The position numbers and the translations under genes were made by a program. From contig CAVWXT010000002.1 in the NCBI GenBank assembly GCA_963759115.1, forward strand, positions 434,001 to 498,000: a DNA stretch of 64,000 nucleotides, given 5' to 3'. Origin of the DNA: CAVWXT01 sp963759115 (lineage in GTDB: Bacteria > Planctomycetota > Planctomycetia > Pirellulales > Thermoguttaceae). The notes under the pieces are model-generated. The model made no database searches and was not told the DNA's origin. It saw nothing but the letters and a program-made list of their open reading frames with translations. Of the stretch, positions 10,182 to 23,065 are shown piece by piece (the first letter of the stretch is position 1; the number at the start of each line of letters is the position of its first letter).

Positions 10182-12466
10182 TGAATCGCGTCCGTCGAGC
10201 TTATGGCTGGGTAGCGGTGTTTCTCGTGGCCGGAGGATTTCTGGCAAGGGGAGCCGGGCTGGCTCGCGCCAGTTCATCGGGCCGATGACTAGCGGCCAGT
10301 TCGAACTGGCCGAGGCCGTGCAGCTCGATCAGGCCGACAACGCCGTTCTGGCTCAATTGGAGCGAGTCAAGGCCCTGCTGGCCGACCGGCAATGGGACGA
10401 AGCCGATCGAAATCCTCCGCCAAGTCTGCTGAATCGTCGGAAGGGAAGCTGCTGGGCGTGACCGGCCGGCGGTACGTCGGCCTGCGCGATTGGTGCCAAC
10501 TGCGGTTGGCCTCGTTGCCGCCCGAGGCCCTGAAACTCTACCGCGGCCGCGTCGATCCCGTCGCCAAGCGATGGTACGAGCAAGGGGTCGCCGCAGCGGA
10601 ACCGCCAAGCTGCTGCAAAACGTCGTCCAACAGGCGTTTGCCAGCAGTTACGGCGACGACGCCCTGATGGCCCTGGGCGAGATGGCGTTGGAGTCGGGCG
10701 ATTATGCCGCGGCGCGATGGTATTGGGAGCGGATCGTGCCCAGCGCCGCCGGAGGGGGAAAAGGGGTCAGGTCCAATTGGTGCGAAGCACCCGGAGGTCC
10801 GTTCCGGCCAATTGGACCTGACCCCTTTCCCTGGCCCGGCTATCCCGACACCAAGCTCGATCTGGCCGCCGTCCGGGCGCGGCTGGTGCTGGTGTCGATC
10901 CTCGAAGGCGCGACGGACCGGGCGCGGGCCGAACTGGCCGCAACTGGCCCGGCTGCACCCCGACGCGCGTGGTCGGCTCGGTGGGCAGGAAGGAAAATGG
11001 AGCGAACTGTTGGCGGCGCTGTTGGTCGAGAGCGCGTCGTGGAAAAAGGGGACAGTTCCAATTTGCCGGAACGGCCCGACCAACCTTCGGTCGGTGCCCG
11101 GTGCTTCGCACAAATTGGACCTGTCCCCTTTTTCCGATCCGCCCGATCCCAACTGGCCCACGTTGGCGGGCAATTCTCGCGGAACAAGATCGCGCCGCGA
11201 TTGGCGGACGTCGGCGCCGTGGCGTGGCGGGCGGCGTTGCGACCGGCGGATTCGCCGACCGCTCGGCGAACGCCGCCACGAGCCGTTGAGTTTCCATCCG
11301 CTGCTGGTCGGCAACCTGGTGCTGGTGAACGATGAGCAGCGGATTCTGGCGGTGCGCTTGGATAACGGCCAGCCGGCGTGGGGCCAAGCCGCGACGATCT
11401 ATCAGAGCCAGCTTGCCGGCGTCGTGGCGCCGCCGCTTGCCGGCCGAGACGCTCGGCACGCCGCGGTTCACCATGACGGTCTTTCGCGAACAGGCTCTTC
11501 GCCCGGATGGGCTCGCCCGTGACCGGTCAGCCCCAGGACGCCACGGCGGCCGTCCGGCCGGGCTATCTGGTGTGCCTGGACCTGGCGGCGGAAGGCCGGC
11601 TGCTGTGGAAGGCCGAGCCGGAGGAAGGCTGGGCGTTCGAAGGCTCGCCGGTGGCCGACGACCGGGGCGTCTACGTGGCCATGCGCCGCCAGCGACATCC
11701 GCCCGCAGGCGTTCGTGGCCTGTTTCGACGCCGACACCGGCCGGCTCCGCTGGCGGCGGTTCGTCTGCGGCGCCGAGACGCCCGCCCGCGGCCTCTTCCC
11801 GAAATGCACGCACAACCTGCTGACGCTTGGCCGGCGGCACGCTCTACTACAACACGAATCTCGGCGCGGTGGCGGCCGTGGCGGCCGACGACGGCCGGCT
11901 GCTGTGGGTCAGCCTGTATCCCCGCGACCGGCGCGGCGACCTGGCCAAGCTCGCGCCGCACTGGCGGCGCGAGCTGAACCCTTGCGTGTTCGACCGCGGC
12001 ACGCTGCTGGTCGCCCCGGCCGACAGCCCCCGCATCTTCGCCTTCGATGCCGCCACCGGCCAGGCCCTCTGGCAGACCGGCACCGAAGTGGAGGACGCCG
12101 TCGACCTGCTGGGCGTGGCCGGCGAATGGCTGATTGCCGGCGGGCGGAAGCTCTATTGGATCAGCCTGAGGGACGAAGACCGCGGCCGGGTGAAGCACGT
12201 CTGGCCCGACGGCGCCGAGCGGCCGGGCTACGGCCGCGGCGTGCTGGCCGGCGACAGCGTCCTCTGGCCGACGCGCGACAATCTGTACATCTTCGATCAG
12301 CAGACCGCCCAGCCGCGGAAGGTCGTCGATCTGGCGCGCCCGCGGCGCCGCCGGCGGCAATCTGTTGGTGGCCGACGGGCGACTGCTGATCGCCACGGAA
12401 AGCGAGTTGATTGCGATTGGGCCGCACGGCGGAGAAGCACAAAACGGGGAACAGATCGCTTATTGA
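10182..12466 (+). CDS. PQQ-repeat beta-propeller secreted protein, many frame breaks
   Basis: An N-terminal hydrophobic signal (YGWVAVFLVAGGFLARG) starts at ATG 10182. A helical TPR-like region follows (LAEAVQLDQADNAVLAQLER, LPPEALKLYRGRVDP, ALMALGEMALESGDYAAARW), then a propeller with typical blades: YLVCLDLAAEGRLLWKAEP, VACFDADTGRLRWRRFVCG, LLWVSLYPRDRR, IFAFDAATGQALWQTGT. It ends GEAQNGEQIAY at a TGA (12464). About 14 one-base frame corrections are needed. Two palindromic elements (10759-10828 and 11043-11132) lie in the linker between the TPR-like region and the propeller and are read through without stops. Role unknown; such proteins are abundant in planctomycetes and are probably periplasmic. 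Confidence 0.7.
10759..10828. repeat. Palindromic element, short variant, inside the PQQ gene
   Basis: Arms GGGGTCAGGTCCAATTGG (10763-10780) and its exact complement (10808-10825), preceded by AA and followed by TT. The interior (GCGAAGCACC and GTTCCGG) is a shortened, inverted version of the interior of the copies at 11043 and 48009. It is open in the PQQ reading frame, adding about 23 residues. Confidence 0.85.
11043..11132. repeat. Palindromic element inside the PQQ gene
   Basis: Arms of about 22 bases with AAAAAGGGGACAG at the left and CTGTCCCCTTTTT at the right, and an inner hairpin CCGACC/GGTCGG. The interior (GGTGCCCGGTGCTTCGCA) is identical to the copy in pdxA at 48009-48097. It is translated through in the PQQ frame as KKGTVPICRNGPTN onward. 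Confidence 0.85.
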
Positions 12467-12539
12467 GAACAGAACGCTGCGAATGTGCTCGTTCCCACGC
12501 AGAGCGTGGGAACCAGAAACTGATCACGGAAATATCGCC

Positions 12540-13621
<1,082 letters not shown>

Positions 13622-14520
13622 ATGCCGGTGGAAACACGCCCAACGACTGCTCGATCCGCAGATGCTCGCCCGCTTGCAGGGGCTGCCGCTGCGCGCGCGG
13701 TGGATCGTCGAGGGCTACGTGTCGGGCGTGCACCGCAGCCCCTTCCACGGCTTCTCGATCGAGTTCGCCGAGCACCGCGAGTACGCCCCCGGCGACGACC
13801 TCCGCTACCTCGACTGGAAAGTCTTCGGCCGCACCGACAAATACTATCTGAAGCAGTTCGAGGAGGAGACCAACCTGGTCTGCCACCTGCTGTTGGACAC
13901 CAGCGAGAGCATGCGCTACCAGAGCGACGCCGCGCCGATGTCGAAGCTGGAATACGCCCGGCGCGCGGCCGCCGCCCTGGCCTACCTGGTGCTCCATCAG
14001 CAGGACAGCGTGGGCCTGGTCGCCTTCGACAGCGAAATCCGCTCGCTGGTCCGCGCCAGCAGCAATCCCTCGCACCTGAAAGACATCCTGCACGTGATGG
14101 AAGAGGCGTCGGCCGAGCGCAAGACCTCGATCGGGCCGATCTTCCACGACCTGGCCGAGCGGCTGAAGAAGCGGGGAATCGTGATCGTCCTGAGCGACCT
14201 GTTCGACGACGTGGACTCGATGATGACCGGGCTGAAGCATCTGCGCCACCGCCGGCACGAAGTCGATCCTGATGCACGTGCTCGATCCGGCCGAGGTGGA
14301 CTTCCCCTTCGAGCAGATCACGCTGTTCCGCGGTCTGGAGCAGTCTGCCCGACGTGCTGGTCGAGCCGCGGGCGCTCCGCAAGGCTATCTGGCCGAGTTC
14401 GGCCGCTACCTGCGCAGGCTCAAGGCCGGCTGCCGGGCCCAGGCCATCGACTACGTGCCGATGCGGACCGATCAGTCGTTGGAGGTGGTGTTGTCGAGTT
14501 ATTTGGCGTCGAGGGGATGA
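13622..14520 (+). CDS. DUF58 protein (VWA-like)
   Basis: Starts MPVETRPT at ATG 13622, then LLDPQMLARLQGLPLRARWIVEGYVSG, the DUF58 hallmarks EFAEHREYAPGDDLRYLDWK and RTDKYYLKQFEEETN, and a metal-ion-dependent adhesion site of VWA type in LLLDTSESMRY. It ends SYLASRG with TGA at 14518. Frame repairs are needed near 13645, 14271, 14343 and 14382. About 298 residues. It works with the preceding MoxR ATPase in most genomes that carry the pair. Whether it is separate from MoxR or fused cannot be decided because no intervening stop is seen. Confidence 0.85.
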
Positions 14521-14521
14521 A

Positions 14522-14644
14522 CGGAAGAGTGGCCAGTGGTTAGTGGATAGTGAATCACGCCAATTCGCCTTCGCTCTTTGTGCAGGCATAAGGACACCGC
14601 TACTCGCCGACCACTGACCACTAACCACTATCCACTATCCACTA
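14522..14644. repeat. Spacer with AGTGGTTAGTGG-type repeats
   Basis: The DUF58/BatA spacer contains CCAGTGGTTAGTGGATAGTG at its start and complementary GACCACTAACCACTATCC at its end, so the two can pair. The same word family recurs at 16950-16980, 35118-35210 and 45717-45750, always between genes. Confidence 0.6.
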
Positions 14645-16873
14645 ATGCCTCTGCCTCCGCCGCTCTTTGCCTTCGGATGGGCCAACCTGCCGATGCTCGG
14701 CTGGCTGGCGGCGGCGGCGGCGCCGATCTTGATCCACCTCTGGAGCCGGCGGAAATACCGGGAGATGTCGTGGGCGGCGATGGAGTATCTGCTGGCGGCC
14801 GTCCGGCGGCAGACGCGGCGGCTGCTGGTCGAGCAATGGCTGCTGCTGGCCGTCCGCACGCTGTTGGTCGTGCTGGTGGTGCTGGCCGTGGCCGAGCCGT
14901 ACGTCGAGCGGGCGGGCTTGGCCTTCGCGCCCGGCGGACACGCCCATCGCGTGCTGGTGCTCGACGGCTCGTACTCGATGGCCTACAAGCCGACCGACAA
15001 GACGCGCTTCGAGCGGGCGAAGGAGCTGGCCCGGCAGATCGTCGAGGAGAGTCCGCAGGGCGACGCCTTCACGCTGGTGTTGATGTCGTCGCCGCCGCGG
15101 GTGGTGGTGGGCACGCCGGCCTTGGAGCCGAGCGCGATCGTCCAGGAGATCGACAACCTCCAGCTTCCGCACACCACCGCCGACCTGCCGGCCACGATCG
15201 CGGCGATCCGGCAGGTGGTCGAGAACGTCGCCGACGCGAGAATCCGCGGCTCGTCCGGCACGAGGTCTACTTCCTCACCGACTTGCAGCGGGTCACCTGG
15301 GCGCCGAAGCTGTCGGAAGCCGCCGCGGCCGAGTTCCTGCAGCAGACCGACGAGTTGGCCCAAGCGGCGACGCTTGTTCGCTGATCGACCTGGGCCAGCC
15401 GTCGGCGGAGAACCTGGCGATCACCGTCTTCGCGCGGCCGATCCGCTGATGACCGTCGGCCGCAACGTGCCACTGGAGGTCGAGCTGAAGAACTTCGGCC
15501 GCCAGGCCCGCAGCCGTCAGCCGGTCGAATTGCTGGTCGATGGCCGGCGGATCGAGCAGAAGGAGGTCGACATTCCGCCGGACGGGACGGCGTCGGTCGG
15601 GTTCTCCTACCGGTTCGATGCGCCGGGCGATCATGCGATCGAGGTCCGCGCCGCCGGCGACGCCCTGGACGTCGACAACCACCGTTATCCTGGCCGTGCC
15701 GGTGCGGCAGGCGATCCGCGCGTTGTGCATCGACGGGCGGCCGTCCGGCACGTCCGTTCCGCGGCGCCGCCGACTACCTGGCCGTGGCGCTGGCGCCGCA
15801 GGGCGCAACAGGCCGACCACGCGCCTGGTGCAGGCGGAAGTCGCCGCGGAAAGCGCGCTGCTGGAGCGCAACCTGGGCGGCTACGATTGCCTGTTCCTCT
15901 GCAACGTGGCCCAATTCACCGCCAGCGAGGCCCGCGCGCTGGACGCCTATCTCCAAGGCGGCGGCAGCCTGGTGTTCTTCCTCGGCGATCAGGTGCTGGC
16001 CGACCGCTACAACCGCGAGTTGGGCGTGGCGGGGCAGGGCAGGGCAGGGGGGCCGCACATCTTGCCCGCCCGGCTCGGCCGCCCTGGTCGACCAGCCGCA
16101 GTTCCGCCTCGATCCGCTGGGCTATCGGCATCCGATCGTGCAGGCGTTTCGCGGCCGCGGCGCAGACCAGCCTGCTGACCACGCCCGTCTTCAAGTACTA
16201 CAAGCTCGCGCTGCCCGCCGACAGCTCGCGGCCGAAAACGGTCCTGGCGCTGGCCAACGGCGATCCGCTGGTGGTCGAGCAGCCGATCCATCGGGGGCGC
16301 GTGGTGCTGGTGGCCACCTCGGCCGAGCCGTCGTGGACCGCCATGCCGCTCTGGCCGAGTTTCGTGCCGCTGGTGCAGGAGATCGTGGCCTGGTGCGCGG
16401 CGGGCAGCTTCAGCAGCGGAACGTGATGGTGGGCGAGCCGCTGGAGGCTTCTGGTCGCCGCCTCGGCCGCCGAGGTCGCCGCTGAGCGTGCAGACGCCCG
16501 ACGGCCGCACGCCACACCGCCCAACTCCGCGCGGCCGGCGACTACTCGGCCCTGAGCTATGCCGACACCGCGCAGAGCGGCATCTACGTGGCGCGGTTCG
16601 GCCCGCCGGTCAACCGCAGCCAGACCTTCGCCGTCAACGTGGATACGGCGGAAAGCGATCTTGCGCCGATCGATCCGGAGGAGTTGCGCACCGAGGTGTG
16701 GCCGGGCATTCCCTTCGTCCACCAGACTTCGTGGCAGGACCTCGGCGCCAGCCGCGCCCGGCGGCCCGATCCGCGGCGGGAGCCGCCTGCACGTCGATCT
16801 GCTCTACGCCGTGCTGGGACTGTTGTTCCTGGAAACGTTCTTGGGGTGGAAACTGGGATGCGATGAGGGATGA
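14645..16873 (+). CDS. BatA/VWA-type membrane protein
   Basis: Two N-terminal membrane segments (PMLGWLAAAAAPILIHLWS and LLLAVRTLLVVLVVLAVAEP) flank RRKYREMSWAAMEYLLAAV, the BatA N-terminal signature. A VWA domain follows with MIDAS LVLDGSYSMAYK. After it come Ig-like stretches (PLEVELKNFGRQARSRQPVE) and a C-terminal transmembrane helix in LYAVLGLLFLETFLGWKLG. About 20 frame breaks, mostly single extra bases, are needed over 2.2 kb, e.g. CTT G TTC at 15373 and CTC G GCC near 16078. About 735 residues. The VWA domain faces the periplasm and is a likely partner of MoxR. A G-rich motif copy lies at 16031. Confidence 0.75.
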
Positions 16874-16980
16874 GGGATGAAGACGAGGGATGAGGGATGA
16901 GCGATGATACCGCCGACGACCGCGTTGAAATCGACGATCACTGGATTCGCACTGACCACTGACCACTGACCGCTGACTCC
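16862..16980. repeat. Spacer with GATGAGG and ACTGACC tandem words
   Basis: Starting inside the last codons of the BatA gene there are five to six near copies of GATGAGG, followed by three copies of CACTGAC just before the ATG of the next gene. No gene is seen. Confidence 0.6.
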
Positions 16981-19385
16981 ATGACCACCACCGTTCCCAA
17001 CTGGATCGAACGCCTGCTCGGCATCAGCAGCCGAGGCCGGCGAGGGCACGGCCTGGGGCATCGAGTACGCCTGGCCCTGGCCGCCGTGGGTGACGCTGCT
17101 GTTCGCGGTGTTGGCCGTGGTTTTCGTGGTGGCGATCTATCTGCGCGAAGGCCGCCGCGGCTCCCGGCCGTATCGGATGATGCTGGCGGCCGTGCGGCTT
17201 GGCGCTGATCGCCATCGTGCTGCTGATGATCGCCCAGGTGACGCTGTCGCTGAAGCGGACCGGCCTGCCCTACGCGGCCGTGCTGATCGACGACTCGCTG
17301 AGCATGACCATCGTCGACCACTACGCCGACAAGCCGCGCAAGGCGATGGCCGAGCGGCTGAAGCGAGCCGGCGTCGGACAGCGCCGAATTGAGCCGCTGG
17401 AACCTCGCGCGGACGCTGCTGACCGAGAACGACGGCGAGTTGCTCCGCGGCATGGCCGACGAGCCACAAGCTGCGGGTCTACTTTCTCACCGGCGTCCGG
17501 CCCAGCCGGCAACAGGACGTGCCCGGCATCGTCGAGGAAATCCGCTCGACTGCGCCCAACGGCGAGAGCACGCGGCTGGGCGGCGGCGTGCGCGCCGTGC
17601 TCGACGAACTGCGCGGCACGACGCCCGCGGCGCATCGTCGTTGCTGACCGACGGCATCAACACCGACGGGCCGCCGCTGGCCGACGCCGCCGAGTACGCC
17701 CGCCGCCGCGGCGTGCCGCTGTTTTTCGTCGGCCTGGGCAGCGACCAGCCGGTCCGCGATCTGAAGCTCTCCGACCTGCTGGTCGACGACGTGGTGTTCG
17801 TCGACGACGTGGTGAACTTCGAGTGCAAGCTGACGGCCACCGGCTTCGAGGGGCGGAAGGTGCCGGTCGTGCTCCGCGAGAAGGACAAGCCGGCCGTGCT
17901 GGCCAAGGTCGAGGTGACCGCCGGCGCCCGACGGCCAGCCGCAGCAGGTCCGCCTGCCGTACCGTCCCACCCAGGTCGGCCAGTTCGAGTACGTCGTCGA
18001 GGCCGAGCCGCAAGCCGGGCGAGCTGCAGACGGAGAACAACCGGCAGACGCGGACCGTCCAGGTCCGCAAGGAGAAGATCCGCGTCCTGCTGGTCCAGGC
18101 CTATCCGAGCTTCGAGTTCCGCTATCTGCGCAACATGCTCCAGCGCGACGAGACGATCGCGCTGCACACCGTCCTGCAAGACGCCGACCTGGAACATGCC
18201 GAGCAGGACGCCTCGGCCCTGCGGGCCTTTCCGCTGCGGCGCGACGAACTGTTCGCCTACGACGTGGTGATCCTCGGCGACGCGAATCCGGCGCTGCTGA
18301 GCGCCGCGGCCCTGCAGAACCTGGCCGATTTCGTCGACCAGCCGGCCAAGGGCGGGGCGCTGGTGTTGATCGCCGGGCCGTCGTACATGCCGGCGGCGTA
18401 CCGCGACACGCCGCTGGCCCGGCTGCTGCCGTTTTCGCCGGAGAGCGTGCGTTATCCCGATCCGGCCGCATGTGCTCACGCGAGGGATTCGTCGTGCAGC
18501 CGACCGACCTCGGGCTGGCCAGCCCGGCCATGCAACTGGGCGACACGCCCGAGGAAACGCAGGCGCATCTGGCGGCAGCCTGGCGCCGCTCGTACTGGCT
18601 GCTGGAAGTGCCCGAGCTGAAGCCGGGCGTGCGGGTGTTGGCCGAGCATCCCACGCGCGTCGGCCCCGACGGACGCCACCTGCCGGTGTTCTGTCTCCAG
18701 TACGTGGGGGCGGGCAAGGTGCTGTTCCACGCCACCGACGAAACCTGGCGATGGCGCTATCGGGTGGGCGACGTGTATCTTCGCCCGCTATTGGGTGCAG
18801 ACCATCCGCTACCTCTGCCGCTCGAAGCTCGCCGACGCCGGCCGCTCGGCCACGCTGACCACCGATCGCCGCGAGTACGCCCAGGGCGAGCCGGTGCGGT
18901 TGCGGGTGCGATTCGCCGACGAGCGGCTCGCCCCGGCCGAGGACGACGGCGTGACGGTCGTGGTGGAACTGTCCGGGCCGGCAGACGCAGCGGCATCCAA
19001 CTGCACCGCACGGCGGCCGGCCGGGGCGTCTTCGAGGGCGTGCTCGACCGGCCCGCGCCGGGCAGCTATCACGCCTGGATCGCCGTGCCCGCCGTTGGAA
19101 GGCCAGTCGCCGGCGGCCGATTTCACCGTGGCCCCGCCGGCCGGCGAGTTCGCCCAAGTGCGCATGGACGCCGCCGAGATGCGCCGCGCCGCCGAGCAGA
19201 CCGGCGGCCGATTCTACACGTTCGACACGGCCGACCGGCTGCTGCGACGACCTGCCGCCCGGCCGCCAGGTGCCCATCGAATCGCTGCCGCCGCGGCCGC
19301 TGTGGAACCGTGGCCCGTGCTGGCGCTGTTCCTGGCGCTGCTGATTGCCGAATGGATATTACGGAAACGGCGAGGAATGGTATAA
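16981..19385 (+). CDS. VWA/glutamine-amidotransferase-like membrane protein
   Basis: N-terminal helices (WVTLLFAVLAVVFVVAIYL; ALIAIVLLMIAQVTLSL), then a VWA domain with VLIDDSLSMTIVDHY and IVLLTDGINTDGPPLADAA, an Ig-like part, an amidotransferase-like Rossmann segment (IRVLLVQAYPSFEFRYLRNM; YDVVILGDANPALLS) and a C-terminal helix PVLALFLALLIAEWILRKR before TAA at 19383. This order matches the large planctomycete proteins that accompany MoxR/BatA. About 17 frame corrections are needed, for instance CGG CTT G GCG at 17199 and CTT C GCC near 18781. About 795 residues. No catalytic Cys-His-Glu triad is evident, so enzyme activity is not expected. Confidence 0.75.
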
Positions 19386-19451
19386 AATGAAGAGTGCCCG
19401 GTTGCGAAACGCATCTCAACCTCGTACGATACGATCCTAATCCCTAATCCG

Positions 19452-22400
19452 ATGCTCCATCCGCTGGAACAGAAGATCGTCGCCCTGCGGCGCCGCGTGC
19501 GGCGGATGGCGGCGGTCTACGGATTGAGCATCGTCGGCCGCGATTCTGCTGGGCACGATGGCCGCGCTGGGGCTGATCGACTATCTGCTGCGGTTCCAGG
19601 ACCGCGGCCTGCGGATCATCGCCTCGCTGGCGGTGCTGGGCGTGCTCGGCGTGGAGCTTCTACCGCTTCCTCGGCTCGACGCTGTTCGCACGCGCTTGCG
19701 CGACGTCGATCTGGCCCTGCGCGTCGAGCGGCGGTTTCCCCACCTGGACGACCGGCTGCTCAGCGCCGTCGAGTTCCTGCGCCAGCGGAAGACGATCCGG
19801 CGGCCGGCTCGGCCGCGCTCCGCCGGGCGGTCATCGCCCAAGCCGCGGCCGAGACCGAACGACTCGATTTTTCCGACGTGCTCGATCCGCGTCCGGCGGC
19901 CCGCGCCGCCGCGCTGCTGGCCGCGGCGTGTCTTGCTGGCCGGCATCCTCGTCGTGCTCGATCCGTCGGCCTCGCGGATCGCCGTGGCCCGGCTGGTCAA
20001 TCCGCTTCGGCAACACGGCCTGGCCGCGGACGACCCACCTGGCGATTCGCCGGCCGGTGGAGCGGGTCGCCCGCGGACAGGCTTTCCAGATCGAAGTGGT
20101 CGACGCCCACGGCGCCCGGCTGCCGCCGGAGGTCCGCATCCACTATCGCTTCGAAGGGCCCGACGGCGGCGCGGTCGAGGAGACCGAGCGGATGCGTTTC
20201 GCCGACGGCGCGATGATCGCGCGGCGCGAGAACGTCCTGCGGCCGTTCTCCTATCGCGTCGAAGGGGGCGACGACCGGTCGATGCCCTGGCTCGAGTGGA
20301 GGTGGTCGAGCCGCCGGCGGTCGAGTCGCTCTCCATCCGGCTGATTCCGCCGGCCTACACGGGCTGGCCGGCCGTGCCGTCCGAGCGGCACATCCGCGCC
20401 CTGGTGGGCACGCACGGTGCAAATCGCCGGCAAGGCCACCAAGCCGCTCCGCTCGGCCACGCTCTGCCTCGAAGGCGGCCGAGAATCCCCGCCCAGACTC
20501 GGCGACGACGGCTACGTCACGTTCGCACGGTCGGCCGTTTGTCGTCGAGAAGTCCGGCGCCTACTGGTTCGAGTTGACCGACCGCGAGGGCTCCGCGGCG
20601 GCAGCGACGACCGCTGGGAAATCCGCGCCATCCCCGACGCGCCGCCGACGGTGAGCATCGAGCAGCCGACGGCCAATCTTTTCGTCACGCCGCGGGCCGT
20701 CGTGCCGATCCGCGTGGCGGCCAAGGACGACCTGGCCATGCGCGACATCGCGTTGGTGTTTCGCCGCGGCGGAGTCGGAGCCCGAGAACGTGCGCTGCCG
20801 CTTTGGGCGGTCCACGGAGCGGCCGCGCCTCATCCCATGCCCGATGGCAAGGGGACGCCGGCAGGGCGACCGCCGCGTGGTCGATTATCGCTGGGACCTC
20901 GGCCCGCTGGAATTGAAGCCGGGCACGCAACTGACCTTCTACGCCACGGCCAGCGACTATCTGCCGCAGACCGGCAAGAGCGAGCCGCGGCGGCTGATGG
21001 TCGTCACGCCCGACGAGTTGCAGGACCGCCTCGCCGGCCGCGAGAAGCTCATCGTGGCCGAGTTGGAGCGGGCGTTGAAGATGCAGCGGGCCTGCCGGTC
21101 GCAGGTCGAGTCGCTGACGATCCGCCTGGCCGAGTTGCGGCGGTTCGAGCAGACCGACGTCGACCACCTGCAGGCCGCCGAGCACAGCCAGCGCGACGTC
21201 GGCCAGGTGCTCACCAGCCGCAGCGAGGGCGTGCCCATGCACGTGCTCGGCCTGCTGGCCGACCTGGAGAACAACCGCCTCGACAGCGCCGACGTCCAGC
21301 GGCGAATGGCGGCCCTGCTGGCGGAGATCGATCGGCTCGGCCGGGAGCACCTGCCGCCGATGGGCCGCGAGCTGACCGCCGCCGTGAAGACGGCGCAAGT
21401 GGAGCGGGAAGGGCAGGGCAGGGGGGCACGGCCCGACCGAAACGATTGTGCCGCGTCGCTGGCCGCCGCCGGCAAGCACCAGGACGCCGTCATCGCCTCG
21501 CTGGAGCAACTGCTCGGCCAACTCGCCCGCTGGGACAGCTATCGCCGCTTTCACCGCGAGATCGGCCAGTTGCTCCGCGACCAGGAGGACGTGGCGCGCC
21601 GCACGTCGGAGGTGGGCCGCCGCACGCTGACCCAGGACCTGCGCGACCTCTCGCCGCAGGACGCCGCCGATCTGAAGGTCGCCGCCGGCCGCCAGCTCGA
21701 ACTCGCCCGACTGCTCGACCGCGTGCTCAGGAAATGGAGCAGGCGGGCGGCGAACTGCGGCAGAACGATCCGTTGGCCGCCGAGACGGTCGCCGACGCCC
21801 TCGACGAGGCCCGGCGCCTGGCCATCAGCGGGCAGATGCGCACCGCCGGCGGACAGATCCAGCAGAACCAGATCGGCCAGGCGGCCGCCGGGCAGAAGCA
21901 AGTAGTCGAGAGCTTGCAGCAGGTCCTCGATATTCTTGCCCATCGCGGCCAACACGAAGCGGCCCGGTTGGAAGACACCGCTACGCGCCTCCGCCGTCAG
22001 CAGGAGGAAGCCTTGAACGAGACCAAGCGGCTCGATGGGCTCGAACGGTCCCAAGGGGCGATGACGCGGGCCCTGGCCTTGGCGGTCCGCGATTTGGCCC
22101 GGTCGCAGCGCAAACTCGAGTCCGATGCGGCTCAGGTCGGCCGTCAGCTTGCCGGGGCGTTGGGGCTGGCCTTGGCCGGCGTCGCCGGCGATATGAGCCA
22201 GGCGGGCGACCTGCTCGATGCCCGCCAAGTCGGCGCCGCCACGCAAGCGTTGGAAATGAGTGCAATGGAGCGTCTCGACATGCTCTTGGAGGCCCTGAAG
22301 CCCGAGACGCCGAACGTGCCAAGCGGGATCGCTCAAGACGAGGGCCCTAGCGGCGGCGGGCAGGCCGGGCAACAAGGCGCGCCAGATGTCGGCGGGCCGA

Positions 22401-23065
22401 CTCTCGCCGAACTGAAGCTTCTGAAACTCTTGCAGCAGGAAGTCAACCGCCGCACGCAGCGGCTTCCTCAAACGATGCCACCGGCCGAACCGACCGACGA
22501 GCAGGTCCGCCAGTACAAGCAGGTGGGCGGCGACCAGGGACGGCTGGCCGACGCCGTGCTGCAACCGCTGCACGCCGAGAAGGAAGCGGACGAGCCGCTA
22601 CGGAAGATCGGCCGGCAAATGCGCGAGGCCCAGCATCGAATCCATCAGAACGATTCCGGCCCTGCGACGCAGAATCTGCAAGGAGAAACCGTTGCGGACT
22701 TGGACCGCCTGATCGAACAGGCCCACCGAACCGCGAAGTCGAGTTCGCCGGGCGAGAGCCGGCCTCGGCCGGTTGCCGAGCGCACACCCGATGGTTCGCC
22801 GCCGTCGAAGCCCGCTGCATCGGGAGAACAGAAGCCCGGCGGCAACCCGACCGTTGCCGGTTCCACGCGACCGTCGGGCGACGGCAAGGTTTCCAAGTCC
22901 GACGTGGAGGCGATGCGTGCCGCGGTGAGCCGGCATTGGGGCCAACTGCCGGAGCACGCCCGCCAGCAGATGCGGCAAGCGCCATTCGAGGAGTTTCCGC
23001 CAAAGTACGAACTGTTGATCGAGGAATATTTCCGGAGACTCTCGGAGGAAGAGGGGACGCGATGA
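19452..23065 (+). CDS. DUF4175-type large helical membrane protein
   Basis: Two N-terminal membrane segments (ILLGTMAALGLIDYLL and IIASLAVLGVLGV), a sheet-rich middle (IRLIPPAYTGWPAVPSERHI) and a very long helical C-terminal half from about 21000 rich in Q, R and E, typical of DUF4175 proteins. The C-terminal half is continuous from about 21730 to the stop at 23065, whereas the first 2.3 kb needs several frame repairs; the breaks therefore stop abruptly within one gene. It overlaps the next ATG by four bases (ATGA). About 1200 residues. Function unknown; it is a usual companion of the MoxR-BatA genes. Confidence 0.65.
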